DNA from: DASRWT01 sp963748485
GTDB taxonomy: Bacteria; Methylomirabilota; Methylomirabilia; Rokubacteriales; CSP1-6
Reading direction: 5' to 3'
Assembly: GCA_963748485.1 (NCBI GenBank)
Contig: CAVVJF010000018.1
Span: 1 to 64,000, forward strand
DNA: 64,000 nt
Under the pieces are notes generated by a model, which saw only the letters and a program-made list of their open reading frames with translations, was not told the DNA's origin and did not search any database. Of the stretch, positions 17,567 through 27,572 are shown piece by piece (position 1 is the first letter of the stretch; each line of letters opens with the position of its first letter). The translations under genes and the position numbers were made by a program.

Positions 17567-17778
17567 TCCTTCGCGACCATCACGTCGGAGGCCTTGATCA
17601 CCGCATAGGCGCGGTCGCCGCGCCGGAGGCGGAGCTCGGCCACCGCCTCGTTCGTGATGGCGGCGGTGACGACGCGCCCACCGCCGAGGTCGATCTTCAC
17701 ATGCGCGGTGGTGGCCCCGCGGGTCACCTTCACCACCTTGCCGAGAAGGACGTTCCGGGCGCTGATCTTCAGCTTCAT
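17563..17778 (-). CDS. mop: Molbindin (single Mop/TOBE domain protein)
   Basis: 71 residues: MKLKISARNVLLGKVVKVTR then HVKIDLGGGRVVTAAITNEA and LRRGDRAYAVIKASDVMVA. This is one Mop domain, as in clostridial and other molbindins, which store or buffer molybdate/tungstate in the cytoplasm as hexamers. The start is ATG 17778, with GAGGAG 7 nt upstream; the ATG at 17811 would overlap modA and lacks a ribosome site. Its stop overlaps the MolA-like start. It lies between modA and the Mol-type genes. Confidence 0.93.
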   Translation of the reverse strand: MKLKISARNVLLGKVVKVTRGATTAHVKIDLGGGRVVTAAITNEAVAELRLRRGDRAYAVIKASDVMVAKE

Positions 17779-17807
17779 GTGGATCTCCTCACGGCCCGGC
17801 GTCCCTC

Positions 17808-18593
17808 TCAACGCATCCCGGGGAGCGGGGGCTGGAAGCCGTGGCGCGCAAGCACCGTCCGGGCCTCCGCGCTCGACAGGAGCTCGACGAATGCCCGAGC
17901 GAGCGCGGACTGCTTGGTCCCGGACACCACCGCGGCGGGATAGACCACGGGGCGATAGGTGTCCTCCCCGGGCCGGAAGGCCTCCTTGACTCCCGTCTTC
18001 GGCGCGGCGGCGTCGGTGGTGTAGACGAAGCCTGCATCCACTTCGCCGCGAGCCACGTAGTCCAGCGCCTGGCGGACGTTCTCGGCGAAGATCAGCTTCG
18101 CCTGCACACGGTCCCAGAGGCTGAGGGCCCGGAGCGACTCTTCCGCGTACTGCCCGGCCGGCACGGTCTTCGGGTTTCCGATCACGATGCGCCCCACGCG
18201 CCGGTCACCCAAATCGGCCGGCTTGCTGATATCGATCCGCGAGTCCGCCGGCTTGATCACGGTGAGGACATTGCGGGCAAACGCGCGGCGGCTGTCCGAG
18301 AGGACGAGCTTCTTGGCCTCGAGCTCGTCCATCTGGCGCGCGGCAGCGGAGATGAAGACGTCCACCGGCGCCCCCGCTTCGATCTGCTTCTGAAGCTCGC
18401 CGGAGGAGCCGAAGTTGTAGCGGATGGTCAGGCCCGGTCGGGCTGCCGCGAAGCTCTGGCCCAGCTCCTGGACGGCCTCCCGCATGCTGATGGCTACCGA
18501 AAGGACGAGCTCCTGGGCGGAGGCGGGAGCGGCACCCAGCAGTAGCGAGGCGGTGACGATGGCGACGCGGAAGACGCGTGGCATGGCATTCAT
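17808..18593 (-). CDS. modA: Molybdate-binding periplasmic protein ModA
   Basis: 261 residues with a signal peptide cleaving about APASAQ. The mature part has the ModA pattern: LSVAISMREAVQELGQSF, IRYNFGSSGELQKQIEAGAP, VDVFISAAARQMDELEAK, GNPKTVPAGQYAEESL and VDAGFVYTTDA. The Ser and Tyr ligands of ModA lie in these blocks. ATG 18593 or 18584 could start it. It delivers molybdate to ModB, which is ~3 kb downstream in the same operon. Confidence 0.93.
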   Translation of the reverse strand: MNAMPRVFRVAIVTASLLLGAAPASAQELVLSVAISMREAVQELGQSFAAARPGLTIRYNFGSSGELQKQIEAGAPVDVFISAAARQMDELEAKKLVLSDSRRAFARNVLTVIKPADSRIDISKPADLGDRRVGRIVIGNPKTVPAGQYAEESLRALSLWDRVQAKLIFAENVRQALDYVARGEVDAGFVYTTDAAAPKTGVKEAFRPGEDTYRPVVYPAAVVSGTKQSALARAFVELLSSAEARTVLARHGFQPPLPGMR

Positions 18594-18623
18594 GCTATCA
18601 CTCCCGCTTCGCGGGGCTCGCCC

Positions 18624-19319
18624 TCAGGCGCGGCGCCGCTGCTGTATCGAGGTGAGCGCCCAGTTCACGAGAAAGGTGATCGCGAGGAGGATGACGGACA
18701 GCGCGATGGCGATGTCGAAGTTCCCCTTGCCCGTCTCCAGCACGGTGGCGGTGGTGAGCACGCGCGTGTCGCCCTTGATGTTCCCGCCCACCATCATCGA
18801 CGCGCCGACCTCCGAGATCACCCCGCCGAAGCCGGCCATCAGCGCGGCGAGCATCGGCAGGCGGGCCTCCTTCACCAGCACCCACGTCATCTGCAGGCGG
18901 GAGGCGCCGAGAGCCAGGATCTGCACGCGGAAGCGCTCGGGAATCTGCTGCACCGCCGCGAGAGTGAGCCCGGTGACGATGGGGGCGGCGATGACGAGCT
19001 GGGCCAGGACCATCGCGCTCGGCGTGTAGAGGAGCTCGAGAGCGCCGAGCACGCCGTTTCGCCAGAGGAGGATGGTGACGAAAAGACCCACCACCACCGG
19101 CGGCAGGCCCATGCCCGTGTTCACGAGGCTCACCAGCAGCCCGCGACCGGGAAATCGCGCCAGGGCCAGCGCGGTGCCGGCGGGGATGCCCACCACCAGC
19201 GAGAGCAGGGTGGCGGTGATCGAGATCTGGAGCGAGAGTAGCGTGATCCGCCACACCTCGGGATCCCCGACGAGGAGCAGGCGGAACGCCTCGAGCACGC
19301 CCTGTGCGATGAGACCCAT
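18624..19319 (-). CDS. tupB: Tungstate ABC transporter permease TupB
   Basis: 231 residues, about six membrane segments. Strong TupB-type blocks: TLLSLQISITATLLSLVVGI, NTGMGLPPVVVGLF, LVIAAPIVTGLTLAAVQQIP, ALGASRLQMTWVLVKEARLP and FGGVISEVGASMMVGGNIKG. The last includes the EAA-type loop that docks on the ATPase. It follows tupA by 18 nt. Its ATPase is most likely the TupC-like gene at the operon end. Confidence 0.93.
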   Translation of the reverse strand: MGLIAQGVLEAFRLLLVGDPEVWRITLLSLQISITATLLSLVVGIPAGTALALARFPGRGLLVSLVNTGMGLPPVVVGLFVTILLWRNGVLGALELLYTPSAMVLAQLVIAAPIVTGLTLAAVQQIPERFRVQILALGASRLQMTWVLVKEARLPMLAALMAGFGGVISEVGASMMVGGNIKGDTRVLTTATVLETGKGNFDIAIALSVILLAITFLVNWALTSIQQRRRA

Positions 19320-19337
19320 AACGGCGCCTCGCGTGCG

Positions 19338-20168
19338 CTAGAAGTCCTCGTCCTTCTTCCCGGCAATGGGCACGAACAGGGGCTGCCCGTACTTGTCCAC
19401 GCCGAAGGTCTTGATGACGGCCTGCACTTCCGGCGAGAGCATGAAGTCCGCGAAGGCCTTGCCGCCCGCTCCGTTCACCCGCGGCCCATTGGCGGGGTTG
19501 ACCTCCATCACCGAGTAGATGTTGAGCAGCGGGCGGTCCTTCTCCACCAGGATGGGCAGGTTGATGCGCTTCTGAAAGGCCAGCCAGGTGCCGCGGTCGG
19601 TGATCGTGTAGGCGCGCCGGTCATTGGCGATGCCCAGCGTCTGGCCCATCCCCTGCCCGGATTCGATGTACCAGGCGCCCTTGGGCTCGACGCCCGCCTG
19701 CTTCCACAGCCCCAGCTCGAGCGTGTGCGTACCGGACTTGTCGCCGCGGGAGACGAAGCGCGCCTCGCTGGCGGCGATGCGCTTGAGGGCGTCCACCGCC
19801 TTGGGCAGACCCTTGATCTTTGCGGGATCGTCTTCGGGGCCGATGATGACGAAGTCGTTGTACATGACGAGCCGGCGGTTCCGCATCTTCCCTTCCTCGA
19901 CATACTTCTTCTCCACCGCGGGGGCGTGCGCGAGCGTCACGTCGGCCTCCCCGCGCGCGGCGAGGGCGAGCGCCTGGCCGGTGCCCACGGAGATGGTCTT
20001 GACCGTCATCCCTGCCTTCTTCTCGAACATCGGCACGAGCACGTCGAGCAGGCCCGAGTCCTGGGTGCTCGTGGTGGTGGAGAGAATCACGATGCTCGAC
20101 TGGGCCAGGGCGGGGGCCGCCAGCGCGAGCACCAGCGTCAAGGCCGAGAGGATATGTCTCATGTCCAT
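19338..20168 (-). CDS. tupA: Tungstate-binding periplasmic protein TupA
   Basis: 276 residues with a signal peptide (cleavage about APALAQ). The mature N terminus carries the TTTSTQDSGLLD motif that binds tungstate in TupA/WtpA proteins. Further blocks are ISVGTGQALALAARGEADVT, LAHAPAVEKKYVEEG, FVSRGDKSGTHTLELGLWK and YSVMEVNP. ATG 20168 (GGAG 4 nt upstream) and ATG 20162 (10 nt) are both possible starts. It is the first gene of the ten-gene Mo/W operon and sits right after the promoter and palindrome at 20183-20232. Confidence 0.93.
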   Translation of the reverse strand: MDMRHILSALTLVLALAAPALAQSSIVILSTTTSTQDSGLLDVLVPMFEKKAGMTVKTISVGTGQALALAARGEADVTLAHAPAVEKKYVEEGKMRNRRLVMYNDFVIIGPEDDPAKIKGLPKAVDALKRIAASEARFVSRGDKSGTHTLELGLWKQAGVEPKGAWYIESGQGMGQTLGIANDRRAYTITDRGTWLAFQKRINLPILVEKDRPLLNIYSVMEVNPANGPRVNGAGGKAFADFMLSPEVQAVIKTFGVDKYGQPLFVPIAGKKDEDF

Positions 20169-20182
20169 ATGGCTCCGTCAGG

Positions 20183-20197
20183 CAGCATATGATGCTG
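20183..20197. promoter_or_regulatory. Inverted repeat at the tupA promoter, operator candidate
   Basis: Perfect 6-base arms CAGCAT/ATGCTG around 3 bases. It falls just downstream of the predicted -10, near the expected transcription start of the tup/mod operon. The half-site AGCATAT is repeated at 20203-20209, 19 bases away. This is a plausible binding site for a metal-oxyanion regulator (ModE- or TunR-type). It does not match the Escherichia ModE box well, and no regulator gene is nearby. Confidence 0.45.
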
Positions 20198-20204
20198 TCG
20201 GGAG

Positions 20205-20232
20205 CATATAAGGAGGGAAGGGCCGCCGTCAA
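20205..20232 (-). promoter_or_regulatory. Sigma70-type promoter of the tup/mod/mol operon
   Basis: Minus-strand TTGACG (20232-20227) and TATATG (20210-20205), 16 bases apart. The start would fall at about 20198, giving a ~30-nt leader to the tupA ATG. The inverted repeat at 20183-20197 overlaps the start region. Confidence 0.55.
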
Positions 20233-20245
20233 CCCGACGGGGGCG

Positions 20246-20572
20246 TCAGCGCGGAGGGGTGGCGGGGTCGATCTCCACCACGAGTCCGTCGCCCCAGCCG
20301 TACTTCTTCTCGGAGCGCGTCCGGATCTCGCGGGCCAGGGCCGGCTCCTTCTTGGCGTTCACGACACGGGCGCGGGCGGGAAAGTGCGCGTCGCCCACCC
20401 GGACCTGCACGTGGGAATTGGCGAGGAGGTTCTTCACCCAGTGGGCGCGCTCGCGATGCTCGGCCACGAGGTAGTAGCGGCCCTCGTAGCGCGTGAACCA
20501 GATCTCGATCTCGCGCGGGCGCCCGCTCTTCCGGCCCCGCGTGGTGAGGTAGAGATAGGTCGGCTCGGTCAC
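20246..20572 (-). CDS. DDN/DUF385-type nitroreductase-family protein
   Basis: 108 residues. TEPTYLYLTTRGRKSGRPRE is the hallmark start of the deazaflavin-dependent nitroreductase (F420, split-barrel) family; it is followed by IEIWFTRYEGRYYLVAEHRE and ANSHVQVRVGDAHFPARARV. Family members use F420 or other flavins, or bind menaquinone/fatty acids; this short form has unknown substrate. It is 19 nt downstream of the D-aminoacylase gene on the same strand. Confidence 0.82.
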   Translation of the reverse strand: MTEPTYLYLTTRGRKSGRPREIEIWFTRYEGRYYLVAEHRERAHWVKNLLANSHVQVRVGDAHFPARARVVNAKKEPALAREIRTRSEKKYGWGDGLVVEIDPATPPR

Positions 20573-20591
20573 ACCGGCGGCGTGTCCCGCG

Positions 20592-22187
20592 TCAGGGGGT
20601 GAGCACCCGGCCCGCAGGCACCGCGTTGAAGCGCGGTCCGTCCACTACCACCTGGCCATTCACGATGACGTAGGGCAGGCCGGTGGGGTAGCGGTGGGGC
20701 GCCGGGAACGTGGCCTCGTCCTGCACGGTGGCGGGATCGAAGAGCGCGAGGTCGGCGGCATAGCCGGGCCGGAGGAGGCCACGATCCTTCAAGCGGAGCT
20801 TGGCCGCGGGCATGCCGGTCATCTTCTGCACCGCCGTCTCCCATGAGAAGAGGCCCCGCTCGCGCACGAAGCGCCCAAGCACGCGGGGGAAGGTGCCGTA
20901 GCTGCGCGGGTGCGGCATGCCGCGATGTGGCCCCGGTCCGGCGTGGAGTGAGAGCGAGTCGGACCCGATCATCGAGTGCGCGTAGGCCGTCGCGTTGGCC
21001 ACGTTCTCCTCACTCTGGGAGAACGAGACCATGGCCACGGTGGCGCGCTCGGAGAGGACGAGGTCCATCATGGCGTGGGCGGGCTCGCGGCCGGTGCGGC
21101 GGGCCAGCTCGGCGAGGTTCATGCCTTCGAGCTCGCGCTTCGAGCAGGTGGCGATCATGATCTCGTCCCAGCCGGTGGAGCCCGAGGCCGAGCCCCAGCG
21201 CTCGCCGCCGACCAAGCAGTCCTTGATGGCCCGCTCACGCGCTTTGGGATCGGCGAGGCGCTCGAGCAGCTTCGCGATGCCCCCGTCCTGCATCCAGCCT
21301 GGCAGCAGGCTGTCCATCTTGGTGCTTCCGGCCGGATAGGGGTACACGTCCCCGGTGATGTCGAGGCCGCGCGCGCGGGCGGTGTCGAACATCCGGAGCG
21401 CGCGATCCATCTTGCCCCAGTTCTCGCGCCCCGCCGCCTTCACGTGCGCCACCTGCACCGGCACCCCGCCTTCCTCGCCGATGCGGATCGCCTCCGCCAG
21501 CGCGGTCTCGAGCGTGCCGGCTTCACCTCGGATGTGGGAGAAGTAGAGGCCGTTACGTCTCCCCACCGCCTTGGCGAGGGCGATCAGCTCCTCGGTGTTG
21601 CTGAACACGCTGGGCGCGTACACGAGGCCCGTCGAGTAGCCGAAGGCGCCCGCGTCCATGGCCTCGCCGAGGAGGCCTTCCATCTGGCGCTGCTCGTCGG
21701 CGGTGACCGGCCGCGCCTCGGCTCCCGCCGAGGCCAGGCGCAGCGCGCCGTGGCCCACGAACTGGGCCACGTTGACGGACAGCCCGAGCCTTCGCACGTG
21801 GTCGAGGTATTGCGCGAAGGTCTGCCACGTCGCGGGGGGCTTGTCGCCGATGCCGCCGATCCAATCGCGCACCATGTCCGCGCGGCCCGGCGCGATGGGC
21901 GCGGGCGAGAACCCGCACATGCCCACCACCTCGGTGGTGACGCCCTGGCGCACCTTCGACTCGGCCGAGGGGCAAGTGTGGTAGACGAGGTCCGAGTGCG
22001 AGTGGATGTCGATGAAGCCCGGCGTCACCATGAGGCCGCGCGCGTCGATCGTGCGCGCGACCTCCCCCGAGAGGTTGGGTCCGATGGCGGCGATCCGATC
22101 GCCCTCGAGGGCGACGTCCGCGGCGGCGGCGGGGACGCCGCTGCCGTCCACCACGGTGCCGTTCTTGATGAGGAGCGACCAGGCCAT
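20592..22187 (-). CDS. D-aminoacylase / N-acyl-D-amino-acid deacylase family amidohydrolase
   Basis: 531 residues, usual for the family. Amidohydrolase TIM barrel with a small beta-sandwich: LLIKNGTVVDGSG, VTPGFIDIHSHSDL (HxH metal site), VRQGVTTEVVGMCGFSPAP (the metal-bridging Cys in GMCG), YFSHIRGEAG, VQVAHVKAAG and the C-terminal HPRSYGTFPRVLGRFVRE. It hydrolyses N-acyl-D-amino acids or similar amides in the cytoplasm (no signal peptide). The gene starts 2 nt after the cyclophilin stop. Confidence 0.92.
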   Translation of the reverse strand: MAWSLLIKNGTVVDGSGVPAAAADVALEGDRIAAIGPNLSGEVARTIDARGLMVTPGFIDIHSHSDLVYHTCPSAESKVRQGVTTEVVGMCGFSPAPIAPGRADMVRDWIGGIGDKPPATWQTFAQYLDHVRRLGLSVNVAQFVGHGALRLASAGAEARPVTADEQRQMEGLLGEAMDAGAFGYSTGLVYAPSVFSNTEELIALAKAVGRRNGLYFSHIRGEAGTLETALAEAIRIGEEGGVPVQVAHVKAAGRENWGKMDRALRMFDTARARGLDITGDVYPYPAGSTKMDSLLPGWMQDGGIAKLLERLADPKARERAIKDCLVGGERWGSASGSTGWDEIMIATCSKRELEGMNLAELARRTGREPAHAMMDLVLSERATVAMVSFSQSEENVANATAYAHSMIGSDSLSLHAGPGPHRGMPHPRSYGTFPRVLGRFVRERGLFSWETAVQKMTGMPAAKLRLKDRGLLRPGYAADLALFDPATVQDEATFPAPHRYPTGLPYVIVNGQVVVDGPRFNAVPAGRVLTP

Positions 22188-22189
22188 GT

Positions 22190-22798
22190 CTACGGGGCCG
22201 CTGCCTCGACGATCTTCACCGTCTTCATCTTGTCGCCGACCTTTACCTTGTCCGCCACGTCCATGCCCTTGGTGACGATGCCGAACACCGTGTACTGGCC
22301 GTCGAGGAAGTTGGCGGGCGCCAGGCAGATGTAGAACTGGCTCCCCGCCGAGTTCGGATCCTGGGTCCGCGCCATCGCCACCGCGCCGCGCACGTGCTTC
22401 TGCTTGTTGAACTCCGCGGGGATGGTATAGCCGGGGCCGCCGGTGCCGTTGCCCTTGGGATCGCCGCCCTGGATGACGAAGTTCTCCTCACGCCGATGGA
22501 ACGTGACGCCGTCGTAGAAGCCCTTCTTGGCAAGCTTGACGAAGTTGTCCACCGTCTTGGGCGCGTCGGCGGGGTAGAAGTCGATGACGATCTCGCCGCC
22601 CTTTTCCATGGTGATCACGGCTGTCTGCTTCACGGGCTTGGATCCTTTCTTGGGCTCGGTGGGTTTGGCGTCGGGCTTGGCTGGCGCCGCCGGATCCGCG
22701 GCTTTCGGCGCCTGCGCGGTGGCGGGATCGGCACTGCCGGCGAGGCCGGCGGCGAGAAAGAGAGCGCATGTGGTCAGCGCAGCGGTTATCGATCGCAC
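22190..22798 (-). CDS. Secreted cyclophilin-type peptidyl-prolyl isomerase
   Basis: 202 residues with a signal peptide (MRSITAALTTCALFLAAGLA, cleavage about ATAQA) and a Pro/Lys/Ala-rich linker (~30-58). The cyclophilin domain then shows VDNFVKLAKKGFYDGVTFHR, FVIQGGDPKGNGTGGPGY, GAVAMARTQDPNSAGSQFYI and LDGQYTVFGIVTKGMDV. The catalytic Arg of FHR and the Gln of FVIQGGDP are present. It should assist folding in the periplasm. It is divergent from typA across a 108-bp gap. Confidence 0.93.
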   Translation of the reverse strand: MRSITAALTTCALFLAAGLAGSADPATAQAPKAADPAAPAKPDAKPTEPKKGSKPVKQTAVITMEKGGEIVIDFYPADAPKTVDNFVKLAKKGFYDGVTFHRREENFVIQGGDPKGNGTGGPGYTIPAEFNKQKHVRGAVAMARTQDPNSAGSQFYICLAPANFLDGQYTVFGIVTKGMDVADKVKVGDKMKTVKIVEAAAP

Positions 22799-22906
22799 GT
22801 GGAGGCCTCCTGGCAGCGGGATGCGCCATTATGCCCCACGCGGCGCGGGCTTTGCTAGCCTCTGCCGCGGTGCGGCAAACGCGCAAGGTCGTGCTACAGT
22901 GGGGAC

Positions 22907-24709
<1,803 letters not shown>

Positions 24710-24728
24710 CCTCGCCGCTATGGCGAGG
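24710..24728. terminator. Hairpin between convergent typA and an unknown gene
   Basis: CCTCGCC (24710-24716) pairs with GGCGAGG (24722-24728) around a 5-base loop, directly after the typA stop and overlapping the end of the opposing gene. Its place suits a bidirectional terminator, but there is no T-tract on either side. Confidence 0.35.
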
Positions 24729-25410
24729 TGAGGGTCAGCGTCACTTCGAAGGGGTCGTCGCGGTCGCCGTAGCCGAGTAGTTCGCGGGCGCCTGCGCCCG
24801 GCGTGGCGGGGGCCCGCGGGTCGACGAGGACGCGATAGGGGCCCACGGCGGGCAGGAAGAGCGCGTGCTCCTCGCGCTCGGGTAGCGCCAGCAGCAGGCT
24901 CTCCGCGCCGGTCGCGCTCGTCAGCACGAGGCCCCGGTCGGCGGTCCAGCCGTAGGCCCCCTCGCCGGCGCCCCCGCGGACCTGCTCGCGCAGAATGCGG
25001 ACGCGCGCCATCTCGCCCAGCCCCGCCGCCAGCGCGGGCCCTTCGTAGAACCAGCCCTTCTCGTCGGGCGCCCGCGCCGCTCCCGTCTGACGGTCCACGC
25101 CCATGGCCCACACGCGCCCGCGGCGCGCCGGCTCGAAGAAGGAGCCGAAGGCCTCGTGGGGCAAGGCGGGGACGGGCTCGAGGCTCAGGCGGCACACCTC
25201 GCCGCCGAAGGCGGGAACCACCAACGAGGTGATGCGCACCGCTACCGCGCCGGCGGGCACCACGACCAGACTGGCGCGGAAGAGGCCGGGCTCGAGCGGG
25301 CTCGCGAAGCCGGGGCCCGGGCTATAGAGGAGATCGCTCCATGCCGCGGTGAGGCTCGCCGCCCAGCGGCGCTCGGGGTCGGACAAGCTGAGGTCGAGCG
25401 CGCGAGTCAT
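24718..25410 (-). CDS. Conserved-looking protein of unknown function
   Basis: 230 residues, soluble, no signal peptide or membrane segment. It begins MTRALDLSLSDPERRWAASL and contains WSDLLYSPGPGFASPLEPGL, RGRVWAMGVDRQTG and a Gly/Pro-rich C terminus ending DDPFEVTLTLTSP. I do not recognise the family. Repeated short beta-type stretches suggest a beta-rich fold. It follows the helicase gene by 24 nt on the same strand and is probably the last gene of the rsmI-thiD-tatC operon. Confidence 0.6.
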   Translation of the reverse strand: MTRALDLSLSDPERRWAASLTAAWSDLLYSPGPGFASPLEPGLFRASLVVVPAGAVAVRITSLVVPAFGGEVCRLSLEPVPALPHEAFGSFFEPARRGRVWAMGVDRQTGAARAPDEKGWFYEGPALAAGLGEMARVRILREQVRGGAGEGAYGWTADRGLVLTSATGAESLLLALPEREEHALFLPAVGPYRVLVDPRAPATPGAGARELLGYGDRDDPFEVTLTLTSP

Positions 25411-25434
25411 CGCGTGACCGGCGCGCGGCGAACG

Positions 25435-26778
25435 TCAGCGCCCGCGCGACCCTCCGCCGGGGCGGCCACCGCCCCGCCCGCCGCCGAGACGCCCACCGCG
25501 CCCGCCCCCGCCACCACCGCCGACCCCGCGCCGGTCTCCGGGGCGTCCGCCGCGCGCAGCCATGCGAGCACGCTTCTCCTCGGCATAGCGCCGGCGCTCC
25601 TCGCTGGTGGGCTTGATCTCGGGCAGGTAAAGATCGTCCTCGGCCCACTCCACCGGGATCTTCTGGCTGATGAACTTCTCGATGGGCTCGAGCGCCAGCG
25701 CGCCCGCCTCGTCCACCAGGCTCAGCGCCTTGCCCGCCGCGCCGGCGCGGGCGGTGCGGCCGATGCGATGCACGTAGTCCTCGGCGTCCTGCGGCAAATC
25801 CCAGTTGACGACGTGGCTCACGCCCTCGATGTGGAGGCCGCGGGAGGCCACGTCGGTGGCCACCAAGATGGGCAGCTCCCCTTCCTTGAAGTCGGCGAGG
25901 ATCTTGAGCCGCTTTTTCTGGTCTACGTCGCCGGTGAGGGCACGCGCCACCCAACCGTTGCGGCCGAGACGATCCTCGAGCCGCCGGGCCTCCTCCCGGG
26001 TATTCGCGAAGATGAGGATGCGGCTACCGCCTTCGCGGCGCAGGAGGCCGAGCAGCAGGTTGAATTTCTCCTCGCGGCCCACGTGGTAGAGCATCTGCTC
26101 CGCGTTCTCGGCCGTCTTCTGCTGGGGCGTGATCGTGATCTGGGTGGGATTGTTCATGAACTCCCACGTCAGCTCCATGACTCGGAAGGACAGCGTGGCG
26201 GAGAAGAGGAAGGACTGGCGCTTCTCCGGCTTGGGCAGCCGGCGCAGGATGAAGCGCAGATCGGCGATGAAGCCCATGTCGAACATCCGATCGGCCTCGT
26301 CGATGACGAGCACCTCGACCTTGCCCGGCGACCAGATGTGCTGCTTCAGATAGTCGATGAGACGCCCCGGGGTGCCCACGAGCACGTCCGCGCCCTCGCG
26401 CAGCTCCTCGCGCTGCTTGTTGTAGTCGATGCCGCCGTAGACGGAGAGGATCCGCAGCCCGGTGTGGCTGCCGAGGAGCCGCGCGTCGGCCTCGATCTGC
26501 ACCACCAGCTCGCGCGTCGGCGCGATGATGAGGACGCGCGGGGCCGTCACCCCGCTCCGCGGCGGCGCCGGCGTGCGCAGGCAGCGCGTGAAGGCGGCGA
26601 TCAGGAACGCGGCGGTCTTGCCCGTGCCCGTCTGCGACTGGCCGGCCACGTCCTTGCCCTTGAGCGCCAGCGGCAGCGCGGCTTCCTGGATGGCGGTCGT
26701 GCCCACGAAGCCGGCGTCCCGCACCCCTGCGAGGACGGGCTCGGGCAGGTCGAGCGAGGTGAACTCGAGCGGGCTCAC
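25435..26778 (-). CDS. DEAD-box ATP-dependent RNA helicase with Gly/Arg-rich tail
   Basis: 447 residues. Q-motif region FTSLDLPEPVLAGVRDAGF; motif I AGQSQTGTGKTAAF; Ia PTRELVVQ; Ib TPGRLIDY; II VLVIDEADRMFDMGF; III FSATL; IV-VI ILIFANTREEARRLEDRL, VATDVASRGLHIEGV and YVHRIGRTARAG. The last ~45 residues are almost only Gly, Arg and Asp/Pro, an RGG-like RNA-binding tail. Most like RhlE/RhlB. Start is GTG 26778, overlapping the tatC stop as GTGA; no ATG start fits. Confidence 0.95.
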   Translation of the reverse strand: MSPLEFTSLDLPEPVLAGVRDAGFVGTTAIQEAALPLALKGKDVAGQSQTGTGKTAAFLIAAFTRCLRTPAPPRSGVTAPRVLIIAPTRELVVQIEADARLLGSHTGLRILSVYGGIDYNKQREELREGADVLVGTPGRLIDYLKQHIWSPGKVEVLVIDEADRMFDMGFIADLRFILRRLPKPEKRQSFLFSATLSFRVMELTWEFMNNPTQITITPQQKTAENAEQMLYHVGREEKFNLLLGLLRREGGSRILIFANTREEARRLEDRLGRNGWVARALTGDVDQKKRLKILADFKEGELPILVATDVASRGLHIEGVSHVVNWDLPQDAEDYVHRIGRTARAGAAGKALSLVDEAGALALEPIEKFISQKIPVEWAEDDLYLPEIKPTSEERRRYAEEKRARMAARGGRPGDRRGVGGGGGGGRGGRLGGGRGGGRPGGGSRGR

Positions 26779-27572
26779 GCGGTGGGCTCCGAGGGGGGCG
26801 TCTCCACCGGCGGCTCCTCCGCCGGCACGGGCGCCGGCTTGCGCTTGCGCTTCCCGAAGATGCGCGCGGAGAGAATCCCCACCTCGTAGAGCACGATGAG
26901 CGGCCCCGCCATGAGGCTCTGGTTCAGGATGTCCGGCGTCGGGGTGAGCATGGCCGCGATGACGAAGTTGATCAGGATGGCGTACTTGCGGTTCTTGGAC
27001 AGGAACTGCGGCGTCACCAGCCCCATGCGCGACAGCATGGTGAGCGCCAGCGGAAGCTCGAACACGAGGCCGAAGGCCAGCGTGAACTTGATGATGAAGT
27101 CCACGTGGCTCGAGACGGAGATCATCGGGGTGATGCCCTGCTCCTTGCCGAAGTTCAGGAGGAACTGCAGCGCGAACGGCACCACCACGAGGAGCGCGAA
27201 GCTGGCGCCGATCAGGAAAAGGATCGAACCGATGAGCACGAAGGGGGCGGCGAACCGCCGCTCGTGCCGGTGGAGCCCCGGCGCGATGAAGGCCCACACC
27301 TGCCAGAGGATGATGGGCATGGCGAGGATGACGCCCGCCACCATGGAGATCTTCATGCTCGTCCAGAAGGACTCGGTGGGGGTCAGGGCGACCAGCTGCA
27401 CGCCCGCCTTGTCGAGGGGGCGCCGCAGATAGAGGAGGATGCGGTCCGAGAAGCGGAAGGCCACGAGGAGCCCGACGATGGTGGGGATGAGGCTCCAGAC
27501 GATACGCGTCCGCAGCTCTCCCAGGTGCTCCAGGAAGGACATCTTGCCTTCGGCGGTGTCGGTGTCGGCCAT
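26775..27572 (-). CDS. tatC: Twin-arginine translocase subunit TatC
   Basis: 265 residues with six membrane segments. TatC hallmarks: MSFLEHLGELRTRIVWSL at the N terminus, TPTESFWTSMKISMVAGVIL, PIILWQVWAFIAPGLHRHER, FGLVFELPLALTMLSRMGLV and a C-terminal basic/Pro-rich tail. It exports folded proteins with Tat signals; no tatA/B gene is in this window. Start ATG 27572 overlaps the thiD stop as TGATG. The longer reading from 27800 lies inside thiD and is rejected. Confidence 0.96.
   Translation of the reverse strand: MADTDTAEGKMSFLEHLGELRTRIVWSLIPTIVGLLVAFRFSDRILLYLRRPLDKAGVQLVALTPTESFWTSMKISMVAGVILAMPIILWQVWAFIAPGLHRHERRFAAPFVLIGSILFLIGASFALLVVVPFALQFLLNFGKEQGITPMISVSSHVDFIIKFTLAFGLVFELPLALTMLSRMGLVTPQFLSKNRKYAILINFVIAAMLTPTPDILNQSLMAGPLIVLYEVGILSARIFGKRKRKPAPVPAEEPPVETPPSEPTA

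Noticed and set aside
22861..22906. Promoter for typA using TACAGT
   Set aside because: No acceptable -35 at proper spacing; not listed as a feature.
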